A DNA stretch of 58,917 bases, from NCBI GenBank assembly GCA_020445565.1, contig JAGRGI010000068.1, positions 25,360 to 84,276 on the forward strand, written 5' to 3'. How positions within the stretch are numbered: the first letter of the stretch is position 1; the number at the start of each line of letters is the position of its first letter. Both the position numbers and the translations under genes were made by a program. Positions 34,109-43,350 of the stretch are shown one piece after another. Origin of the DNA: Chromatiales bacterium. Its GTDB lineage: Bacteria; Pseudomonadota; Gammaproteobacteria; JAGRCI01. Below the pieces are notes generated by a model. It was not told where the DNA came from. It did no database searches and saw nothing but the letters and a program-made list of their open reading frames with translations.

Positions 34109-37100
34109 ATGGACTTCAATAAGACACGATTGTTTGTCTCATTGCTTCCTATGCTGCTGTTGGTTTCCTTTATCCCAGCCGGGTACGCCGACCCGACGGA
34201 CGAAACCTCATACCCCGATTGGCCACAAACGCGTGCCGCCATCGAGCAGACGATACGCAACCAGGGTGGTGCCCGGGTCATCGTTACCCTGAAGACTCCG
34301 CAGCAACGCTCCACCAGTGGCATGGCGAACCCTTCGGCCATCGCCGGCGCCCAGGGCCGAGTGCTGGCGCAGTTGAGCAACTCGCGCAGGCAGGTGTTCC
34401 GACGCGGCACCCTGCTGCCCTATATGGCGCTGGAGGTCGATGCCGACACCCTTGCCGTCCTGGAGAGTTCTCCTGACGTGGAGAGCATCGAGATCGACAG
34501 GCTGCATAAGCCCACGCTGCTGGAGAGCATCCCCCAGATCAACGCGGATTTGGTCCACGATGCGGGCTACACCGGCGCCGGGCAGACAGTGGCCATACTC
34601 GACAGCGGTGTGGAAGCCGCCCATGCGTTCTTTGGCGGGCGTGTGGTGCAGGAGGCCTGTTTCTCGACGAACTATGCCGCCGGATCGGTGACATCGCTGT
34701 GCCCCGGAGGCGTCGATACGATGGTGGGTCCCGGCGCGGCCACCCCGTGCACACTGGCCAACTGTAGCCACGGCACCCACGTGGCCGGTATCGCCGCCGG
34801 AAACAGTGCCACCCGCAAGGGCGTCGCTCCGCAGGCCAATATCATCGCCGTGCAGGTCTTTTCTCGCATCGACAGCGCTGCCGTCTGCGGCTCCTCGCGT
34901 TGCATCGGCGCCTACACCAGCGACATCACCGCCGGACTGGAATACGTCAATACCCTGGCCGCAAGTACGCACCTGGCATCAGTCAACCTGAGCATGGGCC
35001 TGGAAGGCTACAGCACGGCAATCCAATGCAGTAACGTCAACGCCAGCATCAGTGCGGCCATCGACGCACTGAGCAACGCGGGCGTGGCGACGGTCATCGC
35101 CGCCGGAAACGATGGCGATCCGAATAAATTATCGACGCCCGGCTGTCTGCCCAATGCCATTTCCGTCGGCTCGGTGGATGGCGCCGATGGCGTCTCGTCC
35201 TTCAGCAACTCCGCCAACTGGCTAAGCCTGTTGGCGCCGGGCACGTCCATCAGTTCCTCGGTCCCCGGTGGCAACTACGGCACCTTGAGCGGCACCTCCA
35301 TGGCCACGCCCCATGTGAGCGGCGCCTATGCCGTGCTGCGCGCCAAAGACCCTGGGGCCACCCTCAACGCAATGACTGCGGCCTTGACGATGGCCGGCAA
35401 GCCCGTGCCGGATGCCCGCAACGGCCTGACACAACCGCGCATCGATCTCAAGGCGGCCGTAGATCTCATAGGCAACAGTTTCATACCGGTGGATATCGTC
35501 ATGGACGACGAGTTCGACAATATCCCGACAAAACTCGATTTCGTCAGGGCTACCGAGGCCAGCGCCTACCGCGGGCGCTACTCCTATCTCAACCAAACCA
35601 GCAGCCCGCGTTATTTCACCCCCGTGATTCCGACCAGCGGGCTTTATCGGCTGTCCGCCTGGTGGCCTAATCTATCGAGCCTGTCCACTCAGGCGACGAT
35701 CGAGGTCAACCATAACGGCGGGATCACCACCTTCGAGGTCGATCAGTCACGTAACGGCGGGAAGTGGGTCACGATCGGCGAGTTCAATTTCACCGGCGGG
35801 ACCAACGCGAGTGTGAGTTTTGCCAATCTTCACGGCGACCCCGTCGCGGTCGACGGCGTGCGTCTACAACACATCGAAGCCAAAACGATTCAGCCGCTAC
35901 GCCTGCTCGACGAACCCGTGCTGAATCCCCCCTTGAATCTGCCCTACGCGGTCACTTTGGGGGTCGAGGGCGGTTTGCGGCCCCAAACCTGGTCGATCAG
36001 CAGTGGTACCCTACCCACGGGTCTGCACCTCTCCGTGAACACCGGTGAAATAACGGGGACTGTGATCGCCCCCGGCAGATACCCCATCACGGTGGAGGTC
36101 AGGGATCAGGTCGGTGGCTACGATTCCCGCGATATCGTCCTGGATGTCGCCCCCAGCCCCACATCTTTAGTGATGAGCGCGGACAGCCGCTTCACCGCCT
36201 ATCTCGATGGCGACTATCTCATGGCGGGCGACGACTTTCAGCAGGCCGGCCAAGTCCTCACCAGTCTGACCGCCGGACCCCACGTGATCGCCGTCAAGGC
36301 CGAGGATTTCTCTGGTCTTGCCGGGTTCATCGCCCAGATCGAGTCCGATGGCCTGCTCATCACCAGCGACGCGAGTTGGAAGGTAAGCCCCACGCTCCAA
36401 ACAGATTGGGAGCGTGCAGACTTTGACGACAGCGCCTGGGAACTGGCCACGAGTTACGGTGCCTATGGCGTCGCCCCCTGGTACAGGAACGTCGCCGGCC
36501 TGCCCAATGACTCCACCGCCCAGTGGATCTGGACCGATGACAACACCAACCACACTACGGCGTATTTCCGCTACGAATTTGTGGTCGCCGACAATCCCAA
36601 CGGGCCACTCCCGACCATCACCACCACCAGTTTGCCCGATGGCAACGCCAAGGTAGCCTACGCGCAGACGCTGCAACTCAATGGCGGCATCGCCCCGTAT
36701 AGTTGGTCGATCATTTCCGGCACCCTTCCCTTTGGGCTGGTCTTCAATAGTGACTCCGGCACGATTAGTGGTACCCCGACTACCGTCGGAACCAGCAACT
36801 TTACCGTTCAAGTGTGGGACAGTATCGGACAGACGGGAACGAAGGAACTCAGCATTACCATCTATGACTACTGGTTGACGATCAAAGGCCCCGGCCTGTC
36901 GGAACTCTATATCAATGGCGTATCGTTGGAAGTCAAGAATTACTTGATCGCAACCTATTTCTTCCGTATTGCCGATTTCGCCCCAATCAGTACCGGCCAG
37001 AACACCATCGCCGTTCGAGCCGCCAGCTCCAATTATGGTGCAACCCTGATTGCGGAAGTACACAATGGCAGCGAAGTGATCGGCACCAGCAGCGCAGACT

Positions 37101-40100
37101 GGAAAGTCTCCCGTTCTGCCCCGACAGGCTGGGAACAACCCGGATTTAATGACATTGCCTGGGCACCAGCCACCAACTACGGCACCTACCTGGGTTCGGG
37201 AGTCTTCTATTTGTCCAAGTATTCCGGCGCCCAGTGGATTTGGACGAACGACAACAACGAACCCGGCGAGGCGTTCTTTCGATTCAGCTTTTCCGGAAGC
37301 GCAGGCACAACGCCACCCTCAATCAATACGCTCAATCTGACATATGGTGCCGTCGGCACCAGTTACTTCGCGATATTGAAGGCACGCAACGGCAGCCCCC
37401 TATACTCTTGGTCCCTAATTGATGGCTCCTTGCCAGCTGGGCTGTCTTTGTCTGAGGGCACGGGATACATCACTGGAACGCCGACAACCGCCGGTACATC
37501 TACATTCACCGTTCAGGTAACCGACAGTGCAGGACTCACCAACACACAGACGTTTAACCTCACCATCGCCCCCCCCGCCAGCACCGACAACTACGAGCTG
37601 ACAATCAGCTCTGCCTCCCGCGAATCTACTTATTTCAACGGAAAATTCATGGGCTACAACAGCTCCTGGGGAACGGCCTCCCGCTATCCGCTTGCCACCG
37701 CTCCCGGCAAGAATACTATCGCCGTGCGAGCTGAATCGAGCACCACATTGGCTGGGGTCATTGCCGAATTGCGAAAGGCCGGTGCCCTGGTCTCCACCAG
37801 CGGCACAAACTGGAAGGTCTCCCGGTCTGCTCCCGAGGGCTGGGAGCACCCCGACTTTGACGACAGCGACTGGACTACGGCCTCGAGCTATGGTGTCTAC
37901 GGCGTCGATCCCTGGGGCAAGCAGGTCTCCAACATTCCCAACGATTCGACCGCTGAGTGGATCTGGGCCGAAGACATAAAACTTGGGGACACTGTGTATC
38001 TACGTTACACCTTCTCACCCAACGGCAGCCCTACCCCGCCTTCGATCTCCACCTCCTCCCTGCCCGGCGGCACGGTCGGCACGAGCTATAGCCAGACCTT
38101 GCAGGCCCGTGACGGCCTGGCCCCGCTAGCCTGGAGCATCGTGTCCGGCACCCTGCCCCAGGGTTTGAGTCTCGACGCGGCCTCGGGGACCATCAACGGC
38201 ACGCCGAGCGCCGCCGGCACCAGCAGCTTCACCGTCCAGGTGCGCGACAGTAACGGTCAGACCGCCACCAAGGCGCTGAGCATCAGCGTCGCGCCGAGCG
38301 TCTCCGCCGATGGCTACACATTGGTGGTCAGCACCGATAACGCCGAGGAGGTCTATTTCAACGGCGTCTACCTGGGGAGTTCGGATAACTGGACCGTCGG
38401 CAGCCTGTATGCCTTGGCCACGGTGGCGGGCAAGAACACCATCGCGGTTAGGGCCTCCGATGCCGGCGGTACCGCGGCGCTGATTGCCGAGCTGCGCAAC
38501 GCCGGGGCACTGGTGGCCGGCAGCGGGGCGGATTGGAAGGTCTCGGAGAGCGCTCCCGCTGGCTGGGAGCAGCCGGGCTTCGACGACAGTGGCTGGAGCC
38601 CGGCGACCAGCTTTGGGGCCTATGGGGTCAGCCCCTGGAGCAAGCGCGTGAGCAAGCTGCCCGCCGATTCCACGGCCCAGTGGATCTGGGCGGCCGATAA
38701 CAGCACTGTCGATGCGCTGTATCTACGTTTCTCGTTCTCGGTGGGTGGTGCTACCCCGCCGCCGTCGATCACGAGCACGGCTCTACCCGGCGGCAGCGTG
38801 GGTGAGGCTTACGCCCAGAGCGTGCAGTGGAGCGGCGGCAGCGCCCCGTTTACCTGGAGTGTCGTATCCGGCGCCTTGCCCGAGGGGCTGTTTCTGGATG
38901 CGGCCTCCGGGACCATCAGCGGCACGCCGAGCGCCGCCGGCACGGCGACGTTCACCGTTCAGGTGCAGGATAACGCCGGTCTGACCGACACCCAGGGGCT
39001 TAGCATTGCCATCGCGCCGGCCGCGGTTGCCAATGATTACTCCCTGGTCATCAGCACCGACAATGGTGAGGAGGTCTATTTCAACGGGGCGTATCTGGGC
39101 AGTTCGGATAATTGGACCGTCGGCAGCCTGTATGCCTTGGCCACGGTGGCGGGCGAGAACACCATCGCGGTGCGGGCCTCCGATGCCGGCGGTATCGCGG
39201 CGCTGATCGCCGAACTGCGCAACGCCGGGGCGGTGGTCGCCACCAGCGGCAGCGACTGGAAGGTGTCCGCTTCGGCCCCGGCGGGCTGGGAGCGGCCCGG
39301 CTTTGACGACAGTGGATGGGGCCCGGCGACCAGCTTCGGCGTGTATGGGGTCGGTCCCTGGGGCAAACGGGTATCCAACCTGCCCGGCGATTCCAGCGCC
39401 CAATGGATCTGGGCCGCGGACAACAGCAACGTCAATGAGCTTTATCTGCGCTTCTCATTCCTGGTAGACGGCGATACGACGCCGCCGTCGATCACGACCA
39501 CCGCGCTTCCGGCAGGTACCGTTGGCGAGAACTACCGACAGACCTTGCAGTTGAGCGACGGCAACGCCCCATTCACCTGGAGCATCGTCTCCGGCGCCCT
39601 GCCCGAGGGGCTGCTTCTGGACGCGGCTTCGGGGACCATCAGCGGCACACCAAGCATCGCCACCACGGCCAACTTCACCGTTCAGGTTGAGGACAACGCC
39701 GGTCTGACCGATACCCAGGGGTTCGACATTACCATCGTGCCGACCGCCGCGGTCAATGACTATTCGCTGCTGATCAGCACCGACAATGGCGAGGCGGTCT
39801 ATTTCAACGGGGCGTATCTGGGCAGTTCGGACAACTGGACCGTCGGCAGCCTCTACCCGCTCGCCGTCCTCAGCGGCCGCAACACCCTGGCGGTGAAGGC
39901 CAGCGATGCCGGCGGCATTGCCGCCATGATCGCCGAATTGCGCAATGCCGGTGTCGTGGTGGCCAGCAGCGGCAGCGGCTGGAAGGTCTCGGAGAGCGCA
40001 CCGGCCGGGTGGGAGCAACCGGACTTCGACGACAGTACCTGGGAAGCAGCCACCGGCTACGGCAGTTACGGCGTCAGCCCCTGGGGAAAGCGGGTCTCCG

Positions 40101-40195
40101 GCCTGTCCAGCGCATCCACCGCCCAGTGGATCTGGAGTGCGGACAACTGGAACACCGACACTTTGTACCTGCGCTTCTCGTTTGAGACGCCTTGA
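34109..40195 (+). CDS. Secreted subtilisin-like serine protease with six C-terminal repeat units
   Basis: This is a 2028-residue exported protein. It has a signal peptide (to about residue 29, AGYADP), a prodomain-like segment (about 40-140), and an S8 catalytic domain with Asp165 (VAILDSGVEAAH), His221 (HGTHVAGIAAG) and Ser397 (GTSMATPHVSG). A golvesin-like beta domain follows (about 455-590), then six tandem units from about residue 595. Each unit is an Ig-like He_PIG module (SGTLPxGLxLxxxTGxIxGTP) plus a second beta module with the signature WKVSxSAPxGWEQPxFDDSxW and AQWIW. No PEP-CTERM or other C-terminal sorting tag is visible, so release or surface binding through the repeats is likely. 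ATG at 34109 is supported by AAGGA. No secretion genes are nearby. Substrate and target are unknown. Confidence 0.93.
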   Translation: MDFNKTRLFVSLLPMLLLVSFIPAGYADPTDETSYPDWPQTRAAIEQTIRNQGGARVIVTLKTPQQRSTSGMANPSAIAGAQGRVLAQLSNSRRQVFRRGTLLPYMALEVDADTLAVLESSPDVESIEIDRLHKPTLLESIPQINADLVHDAGYTGAGQTVAILDSGVEAAHAFFGGRVVQEACFSTNYAAGSVTSLCPGGVDTMVGPGAATPCTLANCSHGTHVAGIAAGNSATRKGVAPQANIIAVQVFSRIDSAAVCGSSRCIGAYTSDITAGLEYVNTLAASTHLASVNLSMGLEGYSTAIQCSNVNASISAAIDALSNAGVATVIAAGNDGDPNKLSTPGCLPNAISVGSVDGADGVSSFSNSANWLSLLAPGTSISSSVPGGNYGTLSGTSMATPHVSGAYAVLRAKDPGATLNAMTAALTMAGKPVPDARNGLTQPRIDLKAAVDLIGNSFIPVDIVMDDEFDNIPTKLDFVRATEASAYRGRYSYLNQTSSPRYFTPVIPTSGLYRLSAWWPNLSSLSTQATIEVNHNGGITTFEVDQSRNGGKWVTIGEFNFTGGTNASVSFANLHGDPVAVDGVRLQHIEAKTIQPLRLLDEPVLNPPLNLPYAVTLGVEGGLRPQTWSISSGTLPTGLHLSVNTGEITGTVIAPGRYPITVEVRDQVGGYDSRDIVLDVAPSPTSLVMSADSRFTAYLDGDYLMAGDDFQQAGQVLTSLTAGPHVIAVKAEDFSGLAGFIAQIESDGLLITSDASWKVSPTLQTDWERADFDDSAWELATSYGAYGVAPWYRNVAGLPNDSTAQWIWTDDNTNHTTAYFRYEFVVADNPNGPLPTITTTSLPDGNAKVAYAQTLQLNGGIAPYSWSIISGTLPFGLVFNSDSGTISGTPTTVGTSNFTVQVWDSIGQTGTKELSITIYDYWLTIKGPGLSELYINGVSLEVKNYLIATYFFRIADFAPISTGQNTIAVRAASSNYGATLIAEVHNGSEVIGTSSADWKVSRSAPTGWEQPGFNDIAWAPATNYGTYLGSGVFYLSKYSGAQWIWTNDNNEPGEAFFRFSFSGSAGTTPPSINTLNLTYGAVGTSYFAILKARNGSPLYSWSLIDGSLPAGLSLSEGTGYITGTPTTAGTSTFTVQVTDSAGLTNTQTFNLTIAPPASTDNYELTISSASRESTYFNGKFMGYNSSWGTASRYPLATAPGKNTIAVRAESSTTLAGVIAELRKAGALVSTSGTNWKVSRSAPEGWEHPDFDDSDWTTASSYGVYGVDPWGKQVSNIPNDSTAEWIWAEDIKLGDTVYLRYTFSPNGSPTPPSISTSSLPGGTVGTSYSQTLQARDGLAPLAWSIVSGTLPQGLSLDAASGTINGTPSAAGTSSFTVQVRDSNGQTATKALSISVAPSVSADGYTLVVSTDNAEEVYFNGVYLGSSDNWTVGSLYALATVAGKNTIAVRASDAGGTAALIAELRNAGALVAGSGADWKVSESAPAGWEQPGFDDSGWSPATSFGAYGVSPWSKRVSKLPADSTAQWIWAADNSTVDALYLRFSFSVGGATPPPSITSTALPGGSVGEAYAQSVQWSGGSAPFTWSVVSGALPEGLFLDAASGTISGTPSAAGTATFTVQVQDNAGLTDTQGLSIAIAPAAVANDYSLVISTDNGEEVYFNGAYLGSSDNWTVGSLYALATVAGENTIAVRASDAGGIAALIAELRNAGAVVATSGSDWKVSASAPAGWERPGFDDSGWGPATSFGVYGVGPWGKRVSNLPGDSSAQWIWAADNSNVNELYLRFSFLVDGDTTPPSITTTALPAGTVGENYRQTLQLSDGNAPFTWSIVSGALPEGLLLDAASGTISGTPSIATTANFTVQVEDNAGLTDTQGFDITIVPTAAVNDYSLLISTDNGEAVYFNGAYLGSSDNWTVGSLYPLAVLSGRNTLAVKASDAGGIAAMIAELRNAGVVVASSGSGWKVSESAPAGWEQPDFDDSTWEAATGYGSYGVSPWGKRVSGLSSASTAQWIWSADNWNTDTLYLRFSFETP
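35891..40195 (+). repeat. Six tandem coding repeats of about 723 bp
   Basis: Unit starts are approximately 35891, 36611, 37316, 38039, 38762 and 39485. Units 3, 4 and 5 are each exactly 723 bases (241 codons). Units 4-6 share near-identical stretches, for example around 38391, 39114 and 39837, whereas units 1 and 2 are strongly diverged. This gradient suggests expansion by recent duplication at the 3' end. Confidence 0.9.
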
Positions 40196-40264
40196 GAGCC
40201 GTTGGGGCTGGGTGCCTGTTCGAAGTCGGTAGCCGTAGGGAAGGCAAGCCTGGATAAGATGGAT

Positions 40265-40308
40265 TTTTCGAACATTTGAGTCGACCCTTCGACTCAAATG
40301 TTCGAAAA
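40265..40308. terminator. 19-bp perfect inverted repeat between convergent genes
   Basis: The arms at 40265-40283 and 40290-40308 are exact reverse complements (TTTTCGAACATTTGAGTCG on the left) around a six-base loop ACCCTT. It lies between the convergent protease and rnr genes. It probably acts as a bidirectional terminator, although there is no T-run outside the stem on either strand. Confidence 0.55.
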
Positions 40309-40358
40309 GGAGCGGAAATCCCTGCCATCCTGGCGACCTTCAATTCACGGACAGACTC

Positions 40359-42653
40359 CTAACGCCTGCGCTTGCCGGACTTCTTCGGCCCTTTGCCTTT
40401 CCACTTGGGTGTACGACGCTCCTCGAACTTCGTCGGCAAATCCGCCAGCTTTCGGCGACCGTGAGCCAGAAGGTCAAAATCGATCTTACGATCGTCCAGG
40501 TTTACCCTGGCCACCCGTACCTTCACCCGATCCGCCAAGCGGAACACCATACCGCCACGCTCGCCCACCAGCCGATGACCGGCCGGGTCGAAGTGGAAGT
40601 AGTCGCGGGGCAGGTTGGTGATGTGCACCAAGCCTTCCACATAGATCTCATCCAGCTCGATGAACAGGCCGAATGAGGTGACGGCACTGATGACGCCTTC
40701 GAATTCCTGCCCCACCTTATCCAGCATGAATTCGCACTTGAGCCAGTCGGTGGCGTCGCGGGTCGCCTCGTCGGCGCGGCGCTCGGTCATGGAGCAATGT
40801 TCGCCGAAGGTGACGAATTCGCCACGTGTGTAGTGGAACTCAGCCACCTTGCCGCCGGCCAGGGCGTGGCGAATGGCGCGGTGAACCAATAGATCGGGGT
40901 AGCGGCGAATCGGCGAGGTATAGTGGGTATAGGCGTCGTAGGCCAAACCGAAATGCCCGCCCTCCTCGGGTGTGTACACCGCCTGGGACAGGGAGCGCAG
41001 CAGGACGGTCTGTATCAGGTGCTTGTCGGGCCTGTCCTTGATGCGTGAGAGCACCGCCGCGTAGTCCTTGGGGGTAGGCTGATCCCCACCGGACAGGCTC
41101 AGGCCCAGTTCCCCCAGAAAACCACGAAGATCCACAAGTTTCTGCGGATTCGGCCCGTCGTGCCGGCGATACAGCAGTGGCAGACGTTTACGCCGCAGGA
41201 AGCGGGCCGCCACCACATTGGCGGCCAGCATGCATTCTTCGATGATGCGGTGGGCATCGTTGCGTTCGACCGGCTCCACCCGCTCGATCTTTTTCTCCGG
41301 CCCGAAGACGATGCGGGTTTCCGTGGTATCGAGATCGATGGCTCCACGCTGCTCGCGACTCCGAAGCAAGACCTGGAACAGCTCGTACAGGGTCATCAAA
41401 TGCTCAACCAGGGGTTTAACCTGCTTTCGCACGCGGTTCCCCCCGCCCTTGATGACGCGCGCCACCTCCGTGTAGGTGAGGCGTGCCTTGGATTGCATCA
41501 CCGCATTGAGGAAGCGTGAACGGTAGACCTTTCCGTCGTCGTCGATATACATCTCGCAAGCGAGACACAGACGATCGACATGCGGGTTGAGCGAACACAA
41601 GCCGTTTGAGAGCGCCTCCGGCAACATGGGAATCACCCTGCCGGGGAAATAGACGGAGTTTCCGCGCTCAAAGGCTTCCTTGTCCAAAGCCGAACCGGGA
41701 GACACATAAGCGCCCACATCGGCAATGGCGACGATCAACCGCCATCCTGATTTCTTGCGCTCGCAAAACACCGCATCGTCGAAGTCCTTGGCGTCTTCAC
41801 CGTCGATGGTGACCAGCGGCAAATGGCGCAGATCCACCCTTCCCTGCTTCTGTTCCTCGCTCACCTCGCTACCGAAACGTTTGGCCTCAACCTCCACCTG
41901 CTCGGGCCATTCCACCGGCAAACCATGGGCCTGGATGGCCACATCGATCTCCATCCCCGGGTCCATGTGGTCCCCAAGAACAGACACGATCGCGCCGATC
42001 GCCTGGGCATTGCGCTGGGGAAAGCTGACGATCTGCACCACAACGATCTGGCCATCGGCTGCGCCCCCCAGCGAGGTCGGCGGCACCAGGATCTCATGGG
42101 CGATGCGCTTGTTGTCCGGCACGAGAAAGCCGATACCCTGATCCAGATGCAAACGGCCCACCAGTTTGTCCGTGACCCGTTCCAGAATCTCCACCACGGT
42201 GCCTTCCTTGCGCCCGCGCTGGTCGATGCCGGTGACCCGGGCCAACACCCGATCGCCATGAAACAGGGCCTTCATCTCCCGGAATGAAAGATACAGATCA
42301 TCCCCGCCCTCATCGGGTTTCAGAAAGCCAAAACCGTCCGGATGACCGATGACCCGCCCCGGAACCAGACCGGACCGGTCCACCGCCAGATAGCCGTCGC
42401 GGCGATTTTTCAGCAACTGCCCCTCACGGACCATGGCGTTGAGCCGCCGCGCCAGGGCGTCGCGCCGTTCGATATCGTCCGGCGCCAGTTCGAAGGCGTT
42501 CGCAATCTTCTCAAATGTCAGCGGCGCGCCGTAATCTTCCATGCAGCTCCGTATGAACTCACGGCTCGCTACCGGCGTTTCGTAGCGCCGTGCCTCGCGG
42601 TCACGATGGGGGTCCTGCTCGCGCCAATCGCAGAAAGGTACTAGTTTCGGCAT
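40359..42653 (-). CDS. rnr: Ribonuclease R
   Basis: This 764-residue 3'-5' exoribonuclease degrades structured RNA and takes part in rRNA and tmRNA quality control. The order is an N-terminal winged-helix region (about 20-75), cold-shock domains (about 75-225), the RNB catalytic domain with the metal-binding segment IDGEDAKDFDDAVF (about 255-268), an S1 domain (about 625-710) and a basic tail (KWKGKGPKKSGKRRR). RNase R is preferred over RNase II because of the length, the N-terminal domain and the Lys-rich tail. ATG at 42653 is the likely start, but no good Shine-Dalgarno is seen; a TTG eight codons upstream is the alternative. No rlmB follows on the same strand. Confidence 0.93.
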   Translation of the reverse strand: MPKLVPFCDWREQDPHRDREARRYETPVASREFIRSCMEDYGAPLTFEKIANAFELAPDDIERRDALARRLNAMVREGQLLKNRRDGYLAVDRSGLVPGRVIGHPDGFGFLKPDEGGDDLYLSFREMKALFHGDRVLARVTGIDQRGRKEGTVVEILERVTDKLVGRLHLDQGIGFLVPDNKRIAHEILVPPTSLGGAADGQIVVVQIVSFPQRNAQAIGAIVSVLGDHMDPGMEIDVAIQAHGLPVEWPEQVEVEAKRFGSEVSEEQKQGRVDLRHLPLVTIDGEDAKDFDDAVFCERKKSGWRLIVAIADVGAYVSPGSALDKEAFERGNSVYFPGRVIPMLPEALSNGLCSLNPHVDRLCLACEMYIDDDGKVYRSRFLNAVMQSKARLTYTEVARVIKGGGNRVRKQVKPLVEHLMTLYELFQVLLRSREQRGAIDLDTTETRIVFGPEKKIERVEPVERNDAHRIIEECMLAANVVAARFLRRKRLPLLYRRHDGPNPQKLVDLRGFLGELGLSLSGGDQPTPKDYAAVLSRIKDRPDKHLIQTVLLRSLSQAVYTPEEGGHFGLAYDAYTHYTSPIRRYPDLLVHRAIRHALAGGKVAEFHYTRGEFVTFGEHCSMTERRADEATRDATDWLKCEFMLDKVGQEFEGVISAVTSFGLFIELDEIYVEGLVHITNLPRDYFHFDPAGHRLVGERGGMVFRLADRVKVRVARVNLDDRKIDFDLLAHGRRKLADLPTKFEERRTPKWKGKGPKKSGKRRR

Positions 42654-42907
42654 GATTTTTCGTAATTTAGCCGTCAAATGCGGGGTAAACCCATCACACT
42701 ACTGCAATCGCGCCCTTAACGCACCTATTCTGTGCCGCGGGGTCCCCATTGCTTGCCCGGTCCCTGCGTCATTTTTCCAGGAATTGGCGGTAACCGACAG
42801 CAGCGATGTCACAGCCTGGAAGCCCACTCGATCCTTGCCGCCCTCACGCCCGACAAGGTCAGAGGATCGACGCGGTTTTTTGCCAGTCAGAGGTCTTCAC
42901 AAGGGGT

Positions 42908-42936
42908 TTGACAAGCCCCAGGCTTGCGGTTAAAGT
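42908..42936 (+). promoter_or_regulatory. Promoter of tRNA-Leu
   Basis: A perfect TTGACA (42908-42913) is followed after 17 bases by TAAAGT (42931-42936) and a GC-rich discriminator (GCGCGC). The tRNA begins 38 bases after the -10 box. The GC-rich discriminator is typical of stringently controlled stable RNA promoters. Confidence 0.8.
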
Positions 42937-42974
42937 GCGCGCTCCCGACGACGAGGGCCTTGCCTGATCGTCAG

Positions 42975-43061
42975 GCCGAGGTGGTGAAATTGGTAGACAC
43001 GCTAGCTTCAGGTGCTAGTGGGGGCAACCCCGTGGAGGTTCAAGTCCTCTCCTCGGCACCA
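42975..43061 (+). tRNA. tRNA-Leu (anticodon CAG)
   Basis: The 87-base gene has acceptor stem GCCGAGG pairing with CCTCGGC, discriminator A and an encoded CCA. The D arm holds GGTAGACAC, the long variable arm is TGGGGGCAACCCCG and the T loop GGTTCAAGTCC. The anticodon stem-loop GCTAGCTTCAGGTGCTAGT gives CAG, which reads CUG codons. Confidence 0.96.
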
Positions 43062-43087
43062 ACATAGCCCAAGCGATTTGGGCCTGA

Positions 43088-43125
43088 AAGCCCGCTGATG
43101 CAACAGACATCAGCGGGCTTTTTAC
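43088..43125 (+). terminator. Intrinsic terminator of tRNA-Leu
   Basis: A 13-bp stem (AAGCCCGCTGATG at 43088-43100, CATCAGCGGGCTT at 43108-43120) with a seven-base loop is followed by a T-rich tract. It lies 26 bases after the tRNA. Confidence 0.9.
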
Positions 43126-43183
43126 TTTTCCCTGTCGATCCGCTCGCGTGGCAAGTCAAGTGCCCCCATTCTATCGCTCGGGA

Positions 43184-43213
43184 TTGACGCCAGAGACTGG
43201 ACAAGAGTAAACA
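43184..43213 (+). promoter_or_regulatory. Possible promoter of the AAA/TPR regulator gene
   Basis: TTGACG (43184-43189) is followed after 18 bases by TAAACA (43208-43213). It lies about 140 bases upstream of the ATG at 43351. The match is moderate. Confidence 0.3.
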
Positions 43214-43350
43214 CGCAGCGCCATCAGATTAATGCACCTGCCTGGGGCGACCCTGCTCCTGCAGAAATTGCCCACACTGAATCTCACCTTGCCTGCCAGA
43301 CGTACTGACTGAGGATTCTTCTTTTCTCAAGGCAGGTCGGATTCAAGGTC

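Noticed and set aside
35891..40195. Regular repeats considered as a CRISPR or satellite array
   Set aside because: The period is 723 bases, stays in frame and encodes folded modules, so it is a protein repeat.
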